A program made the position numbers and the translations under genes. The notes beneath the pieces were generated by a model that did no database searches, was not told the origin of the DNA, and saw nothing but the letters and a program-made list of their open reading frames with translations. Below, one piece after another: positions 8,761-19,616 of a DNA stretch of 64,000 nt. How positions within the stretch are numbered: the stretch's first letter is position 1; the number at the start of each line of letters is the position of its first letter. The stretch is from Corythucha ciliata (lineage: Eukaryota; Arthropoda; Insecta; Hemiptera; Tingidae), in NCBI GenBank assembly GCA_038030265.1, contig CM075940.1, positions 1,240,001-1,304,000 of the forward strand, read 5' to 3'.

Positions 8761-11314
8761 ATGTCCGACGAGGAGGACATTGTCCACATCGACGACGACG
8801 ATCTACCTCCAACCCCTCCTCCGATTCCAGTGAAGAAACGGACGAACCCTACACCTCGCCCTTCAGCAAAAAAACAAAAACGCCAAAACATATCACTGAT
8901 CCAGGTACAAATATCACTAATTTAAAATTTTTATAAATTCAAAAAACAAACTACTGCGACAAGTTACACTCATAAAAGTACACTTGTCCATCATAGGGAC
9001 TTGGCCCCCCCCCCAAATTTTAAATTTTCGCATTTTTCAAAATGATATATCTCGGACACGGATGGACCGATTTTGACGCGGAATATGTCAAAATTCCCCA
9101 TTTTCAAAGCTCTTTCCAATTAACCCCAACATGAGTATGGTCCGGTCTCGGTTCGGTTCGGTCAATCCCCCCGGCCCAGGAATACGTCCGATTTCGTTGA
9201 TCAGTATATCCACTGAACCGTCTCCCAAAGGGCTACCACATATCAACTAACAAGAAAATTCTACCCACCCGAACTCTAGTAATAAATTAAAAACACCCTA
9301 AAATTGTCACTTTGCTTTAAAGCTTATATCTCAGAAACTACTCGGCCGATCGAGCTCATCTCTTCAACAGCCTCCTAAATATCAGTAAGCTACAACATAT
9401 CAGCGAACCAAGTCGATAGGCCCTTCAGGTGACCCTACAGAAATATCTCGCAAACTACTCATCCTACCACTTAGACACCCCTATACATTTATGTTCCTCT
9501 ACGGCCAACTAGAACAACAATCACATAAAATTACCACCTTCATGGACATATTTTTTATATAAACAACTTTTTTTGTTCCTTTGTCCACAGCTCTGGGACA
9601 TTTTTCAGACAGCTCTGATGATCAACCATCCTCACAGGATACCACCGGTCTTGAGCCTATTGAACCTGTGGTACAAGAAATCAATTTTACTGTCAAGCAA
9701 GGAGTGATTCGATTCGACGCCGATGGACAAGTTTTCCCTCTTTTTGACCCGTTGTCGTGCCCTACTCAAAGATGGCTATCCCGAGAATTGGCTCTCCATC
9801 TTAAACTCAACTGCCGCAGAAATTTTGTATCCACTATCGTATTCAAGCGACACAATGAGACTCCTGTCAAATTCATTAAAACAGTGTCTGCTAGACTTAT
9901 CAGAGGACTGAGACAAAGTAATACAAAATACTACTACTTCAACGCCTTCATTCACTACGAACGAGACAACCCCGAGCACGTCCACGTCCACATTGTCCAC
10001 GACTGCAACGCATCCAATGGAAGTTGCAGATGCGCCTTCATCAGACACCTGGGAGAAGCAGATGGAGAACGAACTCCCAGACTTAAACACCGCATCTTCA
10101 ATACAAATACCACCACGTTCCAACATCTTATTCATGCCACAAATTATTCGGAGAAGGGTGGGCGAATCCGTATCTACAGTACATTCGGAGGGAACAGATG
10201 GTTTGTACTACATCCGCATCAGAGTGGCATCTTTCGAAGAAGCCGCGAGAACTCCAACCGACAAAGTGTGGAAGACATTCACTCGCCAAGCAGACTTCGT
10301 ACTCAGGAAAAACGACAAAAACGTCATACAAGCCCTCCACTCCATACTAGAGGAGACAGAAAAAATAGTCAACCGTGGAAGAAATCCAAGAGTCAGTTCG
10401 GCTCTATACAAATCGTAGAATGGCTCGAATACAACCTAGTAGTACCACTAATGCACGTAACTAACACCATCGAACTGGCCTTTCGGAGGACTCATCAACA
10501 GAGAACCAATGGTTCAAAACGTCATGTCCATTGTCAGAACTAAACTCTCCCTTTTAACTTGTGAACAAATAATCCGCAAATTCCACTTAAACAAAGACGT
10601 ACGAATCATCTACCACGGCAGACAAAACAAACCCGTCATCGATTCGGAAAAATCATATCACGCTATAAATGAATTCCTAACAATGCAAATGTCACTAAGT
10701 CAAATCAGTAAATTCAAAGAATTCACTCGCCAATGGATTAACAAACAAACAGGCAAAATGAACACTCTCCTCATACGCGGAATTCCCAATAGTGGTAAAA
10801 CTTGGTTTTCCAGACTACTCGAATTTAATGCTCAACTGCGGCTTCATTGGAAACACCAATCGTTACAATCTAACCATTGCAATTCCCATTGCAAGACTGT
10901 GAATCTAAAAATCTATTAATATTTGACGAACCAAATGTCGAACCTTCCTCCTTTGAAATGTTTAAACTCCTACTAGGTGGAATGAACACCCCTGCTAACA
11001 TCAAATATGAGTCACAAAAAGTCATACTCAGAACCCCTGTCATCATAACTTGTAACGACGATCCATTTCCCAGAGACAACGCATTCAATGTCAGAATTTT
11101 CAGGAGTGTTTGGAACACTCCAATCGACCGCTTCATAGACAAACACCAGCTCGTCTACAATCAACTACACCCAATCGCAGTCTACCTCGCACTCCACGAC
11201 GAATACGTACCCACGCCGCAACAACCAATAACTTCCATGACAAACTACATCATGTCCCACATCTTCAAAAATGACGACCCGGCATCCTCGGACTCATCGG
11301 ACGATTATACTTAA
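8761..11314 (+). pseudogene. Densovirus-like NS1/NS2 gene, element A (endogenous, frameshifted)
   Basis: Exon 1 (8761–8904) ends at CAG before GTACAA; the intron runs 8905–9591; exon 2 starts after tccacag. Exon 2 shows parvoviral NS1 marks: an HxH nickase site (HVHVHIVHDC) followed by SCRC near 10010, then the SF3 helicase Walker A GIPNSGKT near 10790, Walker B LLIFDEPN near 10920 and motif C VIITCNDD near 11045. These are rolling-hairpin replication functions. The parts lie in different frames, with breaks near 10140–10510 and 10830–10880, so it is not functional as read. The ATG at 8761 opens a second, NS2-like frame with donor phase 0, while the NS1 frame has phase 1. The NS region ends near 11314; AATAAA occurs at 11376. 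No capsid gene was found. Confidence 0.85.
8905..9591 (+). other. Intron of element A, containing a dispersed repeat
   Basis: Begins GTACAA and ends TTGTCCACAG after a pyrimidine-rich tract. At 687 bases it is long for a densoviral intron. From about 8990 to 9500 it holds phrases such as ATATCTCGGACACGGATGG and TCTCTTCAACAGC, which recur, diverged and inverted, at 15480–16290. This suggests a repeat inserted in the intron. Confidence 0.6.
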
Positions 11315-12228
11315 TTCGCTTAAATCATTAAAAAACGCTTATTCGCCAACTTGTAACCTTTTGTACTTTTGTCATAATAAAAAATCGACTAACTCTACTC
11401 TTTGTTATCAACCCCCAAAAAAAGAACCGAATCCAAGATGTCGACATGTCGTCAACCCGGGAAACTTGGTTTTGTCGACAGGAAACAGGGCAATACGGGG
11501 TGAGGGGTTAAAATGGGTTAGTGGGTGTGTGTGTGGAAAGCGAGAGTGGCTGAGCTGTGGGAAGCGTGAAAAGCGGCTTGGTGTGGCGGGATCGATCCTG
11601 GTTTCGGGTATTCTTGTTTTTTGTTCGATTTTTCTCTCGATTCATGTTTGAGCCTGTCCGGGAGGGAGGGAGACCTAACCACACCTAACCACACGTCCAG
11701 TCGTGAATTAATCGATGGTAACGTTCAGTCTTTCTATAATTCGCTTGACATTTGCTTCCTTCACATTGTTATTATTGGAGAGGAACGAGAGAGGTTTTGG
11801 GTAAGTAATATTCCATTTGTCCAAAAAACTATTTTCGTGTCCCTCAAAGGCTGCCTTGAAGTCCATGTCAATCTGTGAACATTCGGAAAATAAATGAATT
11901 GAATTTCACCCCTTTTTTACAAACATGAATGATTAAGAATTGACAACTTGACCATTTTTCAATTGTACATTCAAAAAATATTGCTAAAAATAATGTGCAA
12001 ATACGTTTTCGAAATTTTGAAATCCGCCCAGCCGTTGATTTTTAATATTTTTTCAAAATCTGGTTTTTACGAAATATTGAAGTCCCGACTGATAAGAAGT
12101 CGTGACGTAGAGTGTGGCGTAGGCTCGAGCTGGTGGGTGGGTATGCCTATGTTCGTAATGCGTAGTGTATGTGTTCCATACGTGTGTTTTCCTTCGCGTT
12201 GCGCATTCTCTTTTTTTTTTAATTATAG
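11315..12228. other. Stretch without a recognised gene
   Basis: After the polyadenylation signal at 11376 there is GT-rich and purine-rich sequence (around 11510–11650), a small duplication of CACACCTAACCACAC, then AT-rich DNA with low-complexity T runs. Open frames here are short and lack recognisable motifs. Confidence 0.5.
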
Positions 12229-13031
12229 AAAGACTGAAAAATGATCAAGGGCTATCTGAATGTAAGTATTTCTCTCAAGTCGGCTCACTCGGAAGAATAC
12301 TGGTACAACTCAAAAAAGTTTTTCTGACCTAAACAGTTGGGATTAATTAACATTAAATTGATCCAAACTGAAATGGTCAGAAACACTTTTTTGAGTTGTG
12401 CCAGTATTCTTCAGAGTGAGCGAAGTGTGTTCCCGATAGTGTAATAAAATATTCTCTCATAATGTATCATTTTGCAGCTGGACGGGACGCCGCAATGATT
12501 TGGGCGTTACATGGTTTTTTCGTCCCAACGAAGAGGATAGTAAAAATCGATCCCCATTCGAAAAAAAAGACGACAACAAAATTCACGATTAAAGACGCAC
12601 AAGAATCGGTACTGTTCGTGGGGGCCACGTCTCAACAGGTTGAAGACCATTTGGACCACCTAAGAAAAACAAAAGCTAAAGTGCAACCTTTTCTTTTCGG
12701 CGTCAGTGACGATGTATTTTCGATCAGCATCGTTTTTGTTTATTTTGACGGGAATCGCTCCGAATTTCAAAGTCTTCTCAGGGGGCTTGATATTTGTTTT
12801 AAGACAATCTATCTATTCGATCTTGAGTTTCCCGAGGAATCAGATACGTTTTTTTCTTTTCTCGATATTTCCTTTTATGGCTTCAAGAGTCAAATAAAAA
12901 CCCCAAGGGTTAGAATTCTGATTGGAAAATGCAGATGCGTAATAAGTGATCATTCACGGTTTTTAGTTCCTAATTTAATTACATGCCTGTTTACGTGTTC
13001 TTTTCTTTATTATTTCATAAATATAGTGTAA
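12229..13031 (+). CDS. Conserved-looking arthropod protein of unknown function, two exons
   Basis: A 33-base exon (12229–12261) lies between a T-rich acceptor (aattatag) and a perfect GTAAGT donor. The main exon starts at 12478 after ttttgcag. The frames join in phase. The product begins with RLKNDQGLSES and continues with GRDAAMIWALHGFF, then a KFTIKDAQESVLFV block and a C-terminal ALDTCFK-like LDICFKTIYLFDLEFP block. Similar uncharacterised proteins occur in hemipteran genomes as far as I recall, often near transposons, but I cannot name the family. Upstream exons are not found. The frame runs into an 89-base tandem duplication, so the last roughly 30 codons are doubtful. An AATAAA lies near 12892. 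Confidence 0.5.
12283..12421. mobile_element. 139-base MITE-like hairpin in the intron
   Basis: Inverted ends GCTCACTCGGAAGAATACTG and CAGTATTCTTCAGAGTGAGC extend about 50 bases inward through a TCAAAAAA run. It lies inside the intron between the 33-base exon and the main exon of the unknown gene. Non-coding. Confidence 0.7.
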
Positions 13032-13118
13032 TAAGTGATCATTCACGGTTTTTAGTTCCTAATTTAATTACATGCCTGTTTACGTGTTCTTTTCTTTATT
13101 ATTTCATAAATATAGCTT
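12941..13118 (+). repeat. 89-base tandem duplication
   Basis: The unit starting AATAAGTGATCATTCACGG at 12941 is repeated at 13030 with almost no change, ending in CATAAATATA. It overlaps the 3' end of the preceding open frame, and probably arose by a recent slip or unequal exchange. Confidence 0.85.
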
Positions 13119-14257
13119 GTCTTGAGATCATTAACGAACAACTTTCTTCACTCCTCTTCCTCATCTTCTTGAATTATTGCTATTCTTGCTACAGGGGCAA
13201 CTACACCGATATGCAGCATATTTGAGAGAATTAACAATTTTAATCTCGGTAATATCACAAATGATTGACTCAAGATCTTGCGTTGTTGAACTGCCGATTC
13301 CTGAGCTTTGCCTCAAGGAAATAATTTATTGAAGACATAAATTGAATGATTGAAACAACGTTCTTCTGTTGTTGATTCATGGCCTTTTCTGTGACTCGTT
13401 CATGAAAGCAACAAAAGTGGTAATTGATACGACAAAATTTGGCATAAATTCTATCATAAGGAGGCTTCGAATCAAAAACCGTCGTTTATTGCTTCCATGA
13501 ACGAAGTTATAAATTGACAAACCATAAAGCGCTCGTTATTATCCCAATAAACGTGATCATCGGACCACTTCCAATGACGCCTTTATTAATGCAATGTACT
13601 TTTTCATTGCTTCCACGTACCTTTTTGGTTCAGTGTGAGCAATGTTCTCGGACGGTGGGCGGTACTTTCTTCTTCTAACACACTCGAATGCGGCTGAGAA
13701 TTCATCTGGCTATACGTTGCCCGGAGAACGTCTTCATATACACAGCGTGCGAAGAGTGTAAAGCATCGCTATTGAGTAATGAGCAGTCCGTAAAGCTGAA
13801 AAAGTCTTTTCACAGAGGGATTCCTACGGTGTGCCCACAAGAAGCCTATCGCCCTTTTGAATCGGTATCTTCAGTAAACGTTGGGACACACGTCGAGGCA
13901 TGCCAAAGCGGTAGGGCCAAAAGAAATATGAGGAACATGCTTTCTTTTTTTAAACATAAGTAGTACATTCTTTGGAGGAGTCACAATTATTTCGCCGCTA
14001 GTGGCTGCTGGCTGCGAACATTTCAGCCACGAGATAATTTTTTAAATAAATGGATCATTCTATTTTTCATTTAATATTGGATGCATTTTATTTCCTTATA
14101 AAATACATAATTAAAATATCGCGAAACCCCCAGGACTAAAGTGGAGGTGGCGAAAGTAAAGACCGTGCGACGCCTGACGGGAGCAAAATTTCAAACCCAC
14201 AAAATGGTTCAATTTTCAAGCAAAATGACTTTGGTACAGGGTTTATTACATGATTAA
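13119..14257. other. Stretch without a recognised gene
   Basis: Moderately AT-rich. A 92-codon plus frame at 13688–13963 contains a few cysteines (CEECKA) but no motif I can name. The minus strand around 13240–13390 has a short open stretch without known features. I see no promoter or splice pattern that supports a gene. Confidence 0.4.
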
Positions 14258-14394
14258 GGCCCGTATTTATGAACGTTCCTTGAAGCCTCCTTGAGTCCGA
14301 ACCGCTGAGAACAGTTTTTATCAAAATGAAAACTTCTGTTCTAATGAATTTCAAGGGTTCCTTAATGTCAAGGAACGTTCATATAAATACGGGC
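14258..14394. mobile_element. 137-base MITE-like hairpin
   Basis: Inverted ends GGCCCGTATTTATGAACGTT and GAACGTTCATATAAATACGG, extended by TCCTTGA/TCAAGGA. TAA lies at both edges (left ATTAAGG, right GCATAAG), consistent with a 3-base target duplication. Confidence 0.65.
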
Positions 14395-14510
14395 ATAAGT
14401 TTTTTGACCAAAGTAGACATTTAAAAAAAAATTAACAGATGTTCCAAGCCCGAAATTATCTATTTGCGATCAGATTGAACATATTTTTGAACAAAAAACT
14501 TACTAGTGTA

Positions 14511-14653
14511 AGGTGGCGAACTTACTAGAGCGATATGATATCGTTTCGACATCGTCGACGCTAATTAACAGCGCCTAGGACTGATAGAAACAACTTGAAA
14601 TGTGTCAGAGTGATGTAGAAACGATATCGTATCGCCACAGTATGAACGCCGCC
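14511..14653. mobile_element. 143-base imperfect inverted-repeat element
   Basis: The left side (GGTGGCGAACTTACTAG, then GATATCGTTTCGACATC) pairs with the right side (GATGTAGAAACGATATCG ... GTATGAACGCCGCC). The stem is imperfect, so the element is older than its neighbours. Non-coding. Confidence 0.55.
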
Positions 14654-15479
14654 TAAAAGGGGCCTTACATGTTACGGGCAATGTGTCAAACATGGGCCCT
14701 CTATAAAATGCCTATAAAATTCTACAACATTCATTAAGGTAGACTGTTTACAGTAGTGACAGGGGGTTCAGTAAGGATGGGGTTTGTTCTAACATTGAAG
14801 TGAACTCATTCGACAGCGGCACGTTTTGAAATTCGCGAATAAAATGCATCTGCTCTGCTTGTTGTCAGGGCAGAAAAATTCTCGAATGGCTCCGAAAGAG
14901 TTCTCGGGAAACATGGAAAAATTACCATTTCAGCCAAACACAGACCAATCCATAAAATATCATTAAGGATTTTTTAATCCACCAAAATCAGTCTCCTAGC
15001 AACATTTTGTTTGATTCAACAAGAAGATTGAAACTTGATATTTTATCGATTGGTGAGTGTTTTGCTGAAAGAATTGAAAATCAATGTCTGAATTGGGACT
15101 GATATTTCAAAGCATTTTGAATATTTTCAAACGATTCAGGTTCAATCACAAAATGTTAGCAGTATAGGTTTGTACTAATTTTGCAGTAAAATTATTGGTC
15201 TCCCATGGTGTTCGTACGGTGTTGAAGTGGACGGAATAGCAACCGGCTTGAAAATTCATCTTCATTATTTTTCGGAAATAGTGAAAGGTAACATTTAGGT
15301 CAACTGAGACTAACTTTACACGAGAGTAACTTACGTTGAACACAAAGTACAACAGTACAAATAGTTCTTTCCAAGGAACCCTTTCACCTATGTGCATTAC
15401 TACTTATTGGCTTATTATTTCTCAATAATATGTCTTTGTAATCGTATCGCAAAAAAAATTTTTTTGACCCCCCCTCAAA
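14654..15479. other. Stretch without a recognised gene
   Basis: AT-rich sequence with only short open frames and no splice or promoter pattern that I would trust. Ends at a run AAAAAAATTTTTTTGACCCCCCC near 15450. Confidence 0.4.
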
Positions 15480-16290
15480 ATTTGTAGTTTTACGTTTCAA
15501 AGTGCGTAGAATCCAAATCTGCAATAAAAAAAAAATGTCCGTCCGCCGTCCGGGCCATATCTTGCCCTAGGATTGCTCGAAAAAACTCGTTCTTTCGCAC
15601 ACAGACTCCATTTGGGGTCTAGTTGGTCCTAACATCTGAGCAAGGTTGCGACATGAGCGACACGCGAAAAGTGCATGTCGCGGATGTCGCAGTTTCGACT
15701 CGAAATCGTTACTCCTTGACTGTTTTCAATAGGGTGGGACGGGGAGGTACATAGGGAATTTGAAAATGGACGTGATATTTCTTCAAGTTAAGGGGTGGTG
15801 AACAAAAAAGGATACCGAGGTCAATGACCTAGGGGCCTTAGTTTCCGAGATATTCATGGGGGGCAAACGGCCGGGCTAGCGGCTCGAGGGCTCAATATGA
15901 TTCGTGAGCCGGTAAATAAAGACGCTGTTGAAGAGATGGGCCCAATCGTACGAGTGGTTCGTGAGCAGTAACAATTTGAAAATTTGTCAATTTTACCTGG
16001 CTTTTGGGGCCTAAATCAAAACCGGCTCGAACGATTTCTCTGGTTAGTTGATATGTGGTAGCCCTTGACGAGACGGATCAGCAGACACATCACTTGCTCG
16101 GATCGGTTAACTACCGGTCACACAGTAATGACCGGACCGAACCGAGACCGGTCCGGACCCGAATGGGGTATCCGCTGAAAGAGCACTAAAAATGGGGAAA
16201 TTAGCCCAACCACTCGTCAAAATCGGCCCATCCATTCTCGAGATATATCAAAATGAAAAATTTCAAATTTGGGGGGGGGGGCAAAAAATA
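15480..16290 (-). repeat. Diverged inverted copy of the element A intron repeat
   Basis: On the minus strand this region repeats phrases of 8990–9500 in the same order: a poly-C/A lead, an ATATCTCGA-type phrase with GGATGGGCCGATTTTGACG, a cluster of CCGGTCCGG/CCGGTCTCGG-type motifs, and ATCTCTTCAACAGCG. Similarity is patchy. It lies just left of element B. A phrase like CTAGTTGGTTCTAAC recurs near 54860, so this is a dispersed repeat family rather than viral sequence only. Confidence 0.5.
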
Positions 16291-16590
16291 TTTGCGACAA
16301 GTGTAGTTTCAAGTGTCTAACTTGACCCACTGGTTATTTTTTAAAAATTCCAACATTTAATTTTGAACGTCTTAACACTATTTGGACTTGTAAAACTTTT
16401 TCACTTTGGTCCTTAATAATATGTTTCATATATTTGGGGGGGCTATTTTAAAAAATCATAATAATACTAGTACAAAATTTCAAAGACTTCTTACCAAACG
16501 AGCAAAAGAAGAATCAATTTCTACGAAGAAGGCTGAAGTGCAAGTACTTTTTACCACAAAGACTTTAGAACTTGTGATGAAATTCTACTA

Positions 16591-16625
16591 AAATTCGGGG
16601 CTTTATATACCAAAACTTCTCCTCC
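16591..16625 (-). promoter_or_regulatory. Outward-facing promoter in left arm (mirror at 19498–19535, +)
   Basis: Read on the minus strand, TATATAAAGCCCC is followed by TTCATCAC, with the TCATC A about 31 bases after the first T. In the right arm (plus strand) the same promoter leads to an ATG at 19588, exactly where the palindrome ends. Together with the inward promoter at 16891 it makes a divergent pair about 280 bases apart. That recalls the two opposing promoters of ambisense densoviruses, but no capsid frame follows. Confidence 0.45.
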
Positions 16626-16890
16626 AACTTATTCATTACATTAAAATAATTATTTTGATGTACGTAAATAAGCCTAACAAGGAAATTCCACGGGAGTCAC
16701 TAGTGAATACAATGAAAATTATAATATTATCCCTTTTACCTTCATTAACCCTTAAGGAAAAAATATATCCGGTCATGCAATATAAACGTCTTTCTAGTTA
16801 AATTAAAACCTACAAAATGAAACAAATTTCAGCTCGATACGACGATTCGTTCTCAAACCCCAAATCCCTTACCCCTCGCCCATTAATTCA

Positions 16891-16927
16891 TATATAAACC
16901 CCTTAGAATGACAAGCAATTTATCAGT
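16891..16927 (+). promoter_or_regulatory. Promoter of densovirus-like element B (left arm)
   Basis: TATATAAACC at 16891–16900 and TCAGT at 16923–16927 give a TATA-to-initiator distance of 32–34 bases. The first ATG at 16908 lies upstream of the predicted start of transcription, so the first usable ATG is at 17013. The mirror copy is at about 19185–19221 on the minus strand. Confidence 0.65.
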
Positions 16928-17012
16928 CTTCAGCGAGAAACATCATCTCTTATTGAGCGCTCTCCATCTACCAAGATTTCGTCAAGTTCTAACGAATCCC
17001 TCCTACAACAAG

Positions 17013-18055
17013 ATGTCGGACAGCGAACAAATCAACCTCATAGAAGAAGAAGACGAAGAGACTCCACAGCGTCCTATCAACGCTCCAACAAAGAAACGAT
17101 CAGCGATACCCAATCCGAAATCGTCTCTTCCGAAGAGGAGGAAAATATCACTCTTAGATCTGTGGAACATTCTTCGTTTGAACATATTCCGTCATCTACA
17201 CTGTCCCAAGGTATTAAATACCCCCCCCCCCCCAATATTATAAACCTCCTTTTTCGTTGTTTTTTTTTTAAGTCCACACTTCTCTGGACTTGTAATATTT
17301 TTCTTCTTTTCCATCGAAATTCTTCTAAGTCCAAAACTCTGGACTTGTAAAAATTTTTCACTCAATCGTTTTTTTCCAAGTCCAGAATTCTAGACTTAGA
17401 ATTATTTTCTTCATGTCGAATTTTTTTAAGTCCAAAAAAAAATTTTTTTCGACAACTAACTTATATTTTTTATATTTTTTTAGATTCCGATAACGATTCT
17501 GATCGACCTCTGGGATGCAAAATCAACTTCTCTGTCCATGGAGGAATCCTTCGATTCAACACTGGCAGATACATTTCTAGATTTCTTAATCCAACTGGCT
17601 ACAGAGTTGGAGATTTTGCGCTACGGATGAGGGTGCTGTGGCTATACCCAGGATTGGTGTATATTCTGTGTTTAAGTCGGGCAATGCCGTCTCTGGGGTC
17701 GGTAGCCAGCTGACGGATGGGATGGCATCTGCAAGTGCCATTTGGTGCATGTTGGAGAATGGTTTACCGACGAATTGGCAAGATATCTGCTTAGAAAAAG
17801 CCCGCGAGGTTTTGTCACCAGTCTCGTGTTCAAGCGAGACAATGAAACTCCTCTCCAATTCGCTAAGGGCATGCTTGAGCGAACTAGAACCGCATTGGCA
17901 AAATCATGGCACAACTTCGTCTACTTCAACGCATTCATCCATTACGAGCCGAACAACCCCGACCACATCCACCTCCATCTCCAACACACATGCTCGGCAT
18001 CAAACCGCACTTGCAGATGCCATCCCATCCGTCAGCTGGCTACGGGCAATGCCGT
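17013..18055 (+). pseudogene. Densovirus-like NS gene, element B (left arm, rearranged)
   Basis: Exon 1 runs 17013–17210 (CAAG before GTATTA); the intron is 17211–17483; exon 2 starts 17484 after ttttttag. The ATG frame (MSDSEQINLIEEEDEE) resembles the acidic first exon of element A and has donor phase 0, giving an NS2-like frame. The NS1 frame has phase 1. Exon 2 contains the nickase HxH block DHIHLHLQHTC followed by TCRC. The segment 17636–17733 is inverted relative to the gene: its minus strand encodes what should follow the TCRC block (ending with a RLKHRI motif shared with element A). The helicase half is absent. Non-functional. Confidence 0.75.
17255..17445 (+). repeat. Repeated AAGTCCA/TGGACTT hairpin units in the element B intron
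   Basis: Four units of about 55 bases share the pattern AAGTCCA–short spacer–TGGACTTGTAA–T-rich tail. Each can form a small stem. A related TTTGGACTTGTAAAACTTTTTC lies just outside the palindrome near 16380. The mirror copy is at about 18667–18857. Function unknown. Confidence 0.6.
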
Positions 18056-19099
18056 CTCTGGGGTCGGTAGCCAGCTGACGGATGGGATGGCATCTGCAAG
18101 TGCGGTTTGATGCCGAGCATGTGTGTTGGAGATGGAGGTGGATGTGGTCGGGGTTGTTCGGCTCGTAATGGATGAATGCGTTGAAGTAGACGAAGTTGTG
18201 CCATGATTTTGCCAATGCGGTTCTAGTTCGCTCAAGCATGCCCTTAGCGAATTGGAGAGGAGTTTCATTGTCTCGCTTGAACACGAGACTGGTGACAAAA
18301 CCTCGCGGGCTTTTTCTAAGCAGATATCTTGCCAATTCGTCGGTAAACCATTCTCCAACATGCACCAAATGGCACTTGCAGATGCCATCCCATCCGTCAG
18401 CTGGCTACCGACCCCAGAGACGGCATTGCCCGACTTAAACACAGAATATACACCAATCCTGGGTATAGCCACAGCACCCTCATCCGTAGCGCAAAATCTC
18501 CAACTCTGTAGCCAGTTGGATTAAGAAATCTAGAAATGTATCTGCCAGTGTTGAATCGAAGGATTCCTCCATGGACAGAGAAGTTGATTTTGCATCCCAG
18601 AGGTCGATCAGAATCGTTATCGGAATCTAAAAAAAATATAAAAAATATAAGTTAGTTGTCGAAAAAAATTTTTTTTTGGACTTAGAAAAAATTCGACATG
18701 AAGAAAATAATTCTAAGTCTAGAATTCTGGACTTGGAAAAAAACGATCGAGTGAAAAATTTTTACAAGTCCAGAGTTTTGGACTTAGAAGAATTTCGATG
18801 GAAAAGAAGAAAAATATTACAAGTCCAGAGAAGTGTGGACTTAAAAAAAAAACAACGAAAAAGGAGGTTTATAATATTGGGGGGGGGGGGGTATTTAATA
18901 CCTTGGGACAGTGTAGATGACGGAATATGTTCAAACGAAGAATGTTCCACAGATCTAAGAGTGATATTTTCCTCCTCTTCGGAAGAGACGATTTCGGATT
19001 GGGTATCGCTGATCGTTTCTTTGTTGGAGCGTTGATAGGACGCTGTGGAGTCTCTTCGTCTTCTTCTTCTATGAGGTTGATTTGTTCGCTGTCCGACAT
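18056..19099 (-). pseudogene. Densovirus-like NS gene, element B (right arm, mirror copy)
   Basis: The inverted counterpart of 17013–18055: exon 1 about 18902–19099, intron about 18629–18901, exon 2 from about 18628 toward the axis, all on the minus strand. The same HxH nickase block and the same internally inverted segment (18375–18472) are present. It lacks the helicase half and is non-functional. Confidence 0.75.
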
Positions 19100-19616
19100 C
19101 TTGTTGTAGGAGGGATTCGTTAGAACTTGACGAAATCTTGGTAGATGGAGAGCGCTCAATAAGAGATGATGTTTCTCGCTGAAGACTGATAAATTGCTTG
19201 TCATTCTAAGGGGTTTATATATGAATTAATGGGCGAGGGGTAAGGGATTTGGGGTTTGAGAACGAATCGTCGTATCGAGCTGAAATTTGTTTCATTTTGT
19301 AGGTTTTAATTTAACTAGAAAGACGTTTATATTGCATGACCGGATATATTTTTTCCTTAAGGTTAATGAAGGTAATAGGGATAATATTATAATTTTCATT
19401 GTATTCACTAGTGACTCCCGTGGAATTTCCTTGTTAGGTTTATTTACGTACATCAAAATAATTATTTTACTGTAATGAATAAGTTGGAGAAGTTTTGGTA
19501 TATAAAGCCCCGAATTTTAGTAGAATTTCATCACAAGTTCTAAAGTCTTTGTGGTAAAAAGTACTTGCTCTTCAGCCTTCTTCGTAGAAATGGATCTTCG
19601 AATAGTCCGAACCACC

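Larger units (their letters stand above)
16523..19588. repeat. Near-perfect 3-kb palindrome carrying densovirus-like element B twice
   Basis: Bases 16523–18055 match the reverse complement of 18056–19588. The axis at about 18055 has essentially no spacer. Each arm holds an outward-facing TATA promoter, an inward-facing TATA/TCAGT promoter, NS exon 1, an intron and part of NS exon 2. Small differences between arms (for example near 16535/19576, and in poly-C length) suggest real duplication, but a snap-back cloning or assembly artefact has to be excluded. Confidence 0.85.

Noticed and set aside
10128..10411. Minus-strand frames opposite element A
   Set aside because: Shadows of the NS exon; no promoter or domain.
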